The translations under genes and the position numbers were made by a program. The notes below the pieces were generated by a model, which worked only from the letters and a program-made list of their open reading frames with translations, made no database searches and was not told where the DNA came from. A DNA stretch of 64,000 nucleotides, taken from contig NZ_JBFANZ010000005.1 of NCBI RefSeq assembly GCF_040659735.1, forward strand, positions 114,967 through 178,966, read 5' to 3'. This stretch comes from Micromonospora_I sp040659735. Its GTDB lineage: Bacteria > Actinomycetota > Actinomycetes > Mycobacteriales > Micromonosporaceae. Shown piece by piece: positions 63,089 to 64,000 of this stretch; the stretch's first letter is position 1, and the number at the start of each line of letters is the position of its first letter.

Positions 63089-63799
63089 ATGACGGTCCTT
63101 GCGGGAAAGGTCGCCTTTGTTACGGGGGCCAGCAGCGGTATCGGCGTCGCCGTCGCGCACGCGTTGGCCGCGGAGGGCGTCAAGTTGGGCCTCGCGTCGC
63201 GCACCGCGCCCGACCCGGGGCTCGCGGACTGCGTGAGCGTGTCCTGCGATGTGCGGGACGCGGCACAGGTCGAGGCGGCGGTCGCCGAGACCGTCGAGCG
63301 CTTCGGCGGCCTGGACATCGTGGTCGCGAACGCCGGCGTCGGCTCGTGGGGCGACTTCGCCGACACGTCCCTGGCCGACCTCGACGAGATGGTGGACGTC
63401 AACGTCCGCGGTCTGTTCCACACCGTCCGCGCCGCGCTGCCGCACCTGCGCGCCCGCGGCGCCGCGGACATCATCACCGTGGCGTCCGAAGCCGGCCGGC
63501 GGGGGCTGCCCGACGAGGCCGCCTACGTGGCGACCAAGTTCGCCGCGGTCGGGTTCACCCGGTCCCTGGACCACGAACTCCGCGCGAGCGGCATCCGCTG
63601 CTGCAACGTCTGCCCCGGTGGGGTGGCCACCAACTTCGGGATGGGTCGCGGTCTGCGCACCCCCGACATGCCGGAACTGGCCGACATGATGCGGCCGGAG
63701 GACGTGGCGGAGATGGTCGTCTTCGCGCTCACCCGACCGCGCCACTACCGCATGCTCGAGGTCGCCTTCCGCTCCATGACGGAGCAGTCATGGGGCTGA
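63089..63799 (+). CDS. Short-chain dehydrogenase/reductase
   Basis: 236 residues from ATG 63089. Cofactor motif TGASSGIGVAVA, NAG motif VANAGVGSWGD, and the catalytic Ser with Tyr-X3-Lys (VASEAGRRGLPDEAAYVATK). NAD(P)-dependent; probably acts on a sugar or ketone of the same pathway. The next gene (galT) starts inside its last codons, so they are translationally coupled. Confidence 0.88.
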   Translation: MTVLAGKVAFVTGASSGIGVAVAHALAAEGVKLGLASRTAPDPGLADCVSVSCDVRDAAQVEAAVAETVERFGGLDIVVANAGVGSWGDFADTSLADLDEMVDVNVRGLFHTVRAALPHLRARGAADIITVASEAGRRGLPDEAAYVATKFAAVGFTRSLDHELRASGIRCCNVCPGGVATNFGMGRGLRTPDMPELADMMRPEDVAEMVVFALTRPRHYRMLEVAFRSMTEQSWG

Positions 63800-64000
63800 C
63801 CGACCGCGCCGGCGCGATCACGCGTACGGCGATCGCCCTGGCCGACGGCCGGGAGCTGATCTATTTCGACGAAAGTGACGACGCCTGTCGGACCGGGTCC
63901 GACGGTCGCGCCCTGCCGCCGCCTCCGGGGGCGTCGGAGTTGCGTCACGATCCGTTGCTCGACGAGTGGGTGGCGGTCGCGGCGCACCGGCAGGGCCGTA
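63790..64000 (+). CDS. galT: Galactose-1-phosphate uridylyltransferase (3'-truncated by window end)
   Basis: The first 70 codons are present, starting at ATG 63790 inside the SDR gene. The segment ELRHDPLLDEWVAVAAHRQGR is the highly conserved N-terminal motif of GalT. The enzyme exchanges UMP between UDP-glucose and galactose 1-phosphate. Its coupling to the SDR gene places a hexose-1-phosphate step in this island. The active-site HPH motif lies beyond the window. Confidence 0.85.
   Translation, partial: MGLTDRAGAITRTAIALADGRELIYFDESDDACRTGSDGRALPPPPGASELRHDPLLDEWVAVAAHRQGR

Overview
The window is about 70% G+C, tightly packed and full of ATGA/GTGA gene overlaps and GTG starts. Its families (CYP102-type P450 fusion, actinobacterial ABC-F, RsbQ/RsbP-type stress module, glucosyl-3-phosphoglycerate synthase, DUF2786) fit the chromosome of a mycelial high-GC actinobacterium. 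My best guess is Micromonosporaceae (Micromonospora or a relative), inferred from gene content and not proven. I see no rRNA, tRNA, CRISPR array, insertion sequence or phage gene.

Region 1 (1-14,500) is mixed chromosomal content. It holds a MocR-type regulator tail, a DUF2786 protein, an antibiotic-resistance-class ABC-F ATPase with a structured leader, a lipoprotein, a TetR/small protein/DMT exporter operon with inverted-repeat operators, a glucosyl-3-phosphoglycerate synthase, gntK-gntP for gluconate, two small membrane proteins, and a self-sufficient P450-reductase fusion.

Region 2 (15,269-22,482) is the most interesting block. It is a plus-strand cluster that looks like a complete actinobacterial poly-gamma-glutamate (PGA) system: secreted gamma-glutamyltransferase (PgsD/CapD-like), a four-helix HAMP membrane protein with no output domain, PgsB/CapB ligase, PgsC/CapC membrane subunit, and a secreted NlpC/P60 hydrolase. 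No PgsA/CapA gene is present, and the HAMP protein sits where an accessory subunit could be.

Region 3 (22,701-32,573) is a myo-inositol catabolic operon (iolG-like, iolE, iolC, an IolJ-type aldolase, iolB, iolD) followed by a CUT2-type ABC importer. iolA is not in the window. Region 4 (33,100-45,600) holds an M23 peptidase, a DUF309 protein, a decayed FAD monooxygenase, an arsenic island (arsC, acr3, two arsR, an ArsO-like flavoprotein with CCGS motifs, an MFS transporter), an RsbQ-RsbP-STAS stress-signalling operon and a frameshifted GNAT gene.

Region 5 (45,650-64,000) is a large carbohydrate island. A DeoR-controlled divergent unit (PfkB kinase, FGGY kinase, class II aldolase) is followed by a LacI-controlled unit: ABC importer, GMC oxidoreductase plus gluconate-2-dehydrogenase subunit 3, LacI regulator, nitrilase-family amidase, zinc dehydrogenase, Gfo/Idh/MocA oxidoreductase, SDR and the start of galT. 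Three copies of GTGACATCGATTACCT, each just downstream of a sigma70-like promoter, plus a degenerate fourth copy before lacI, tie this regulon together. The substrate is unknown, but the enzyme mix suggests an unusual sugar or sugar conjugate.
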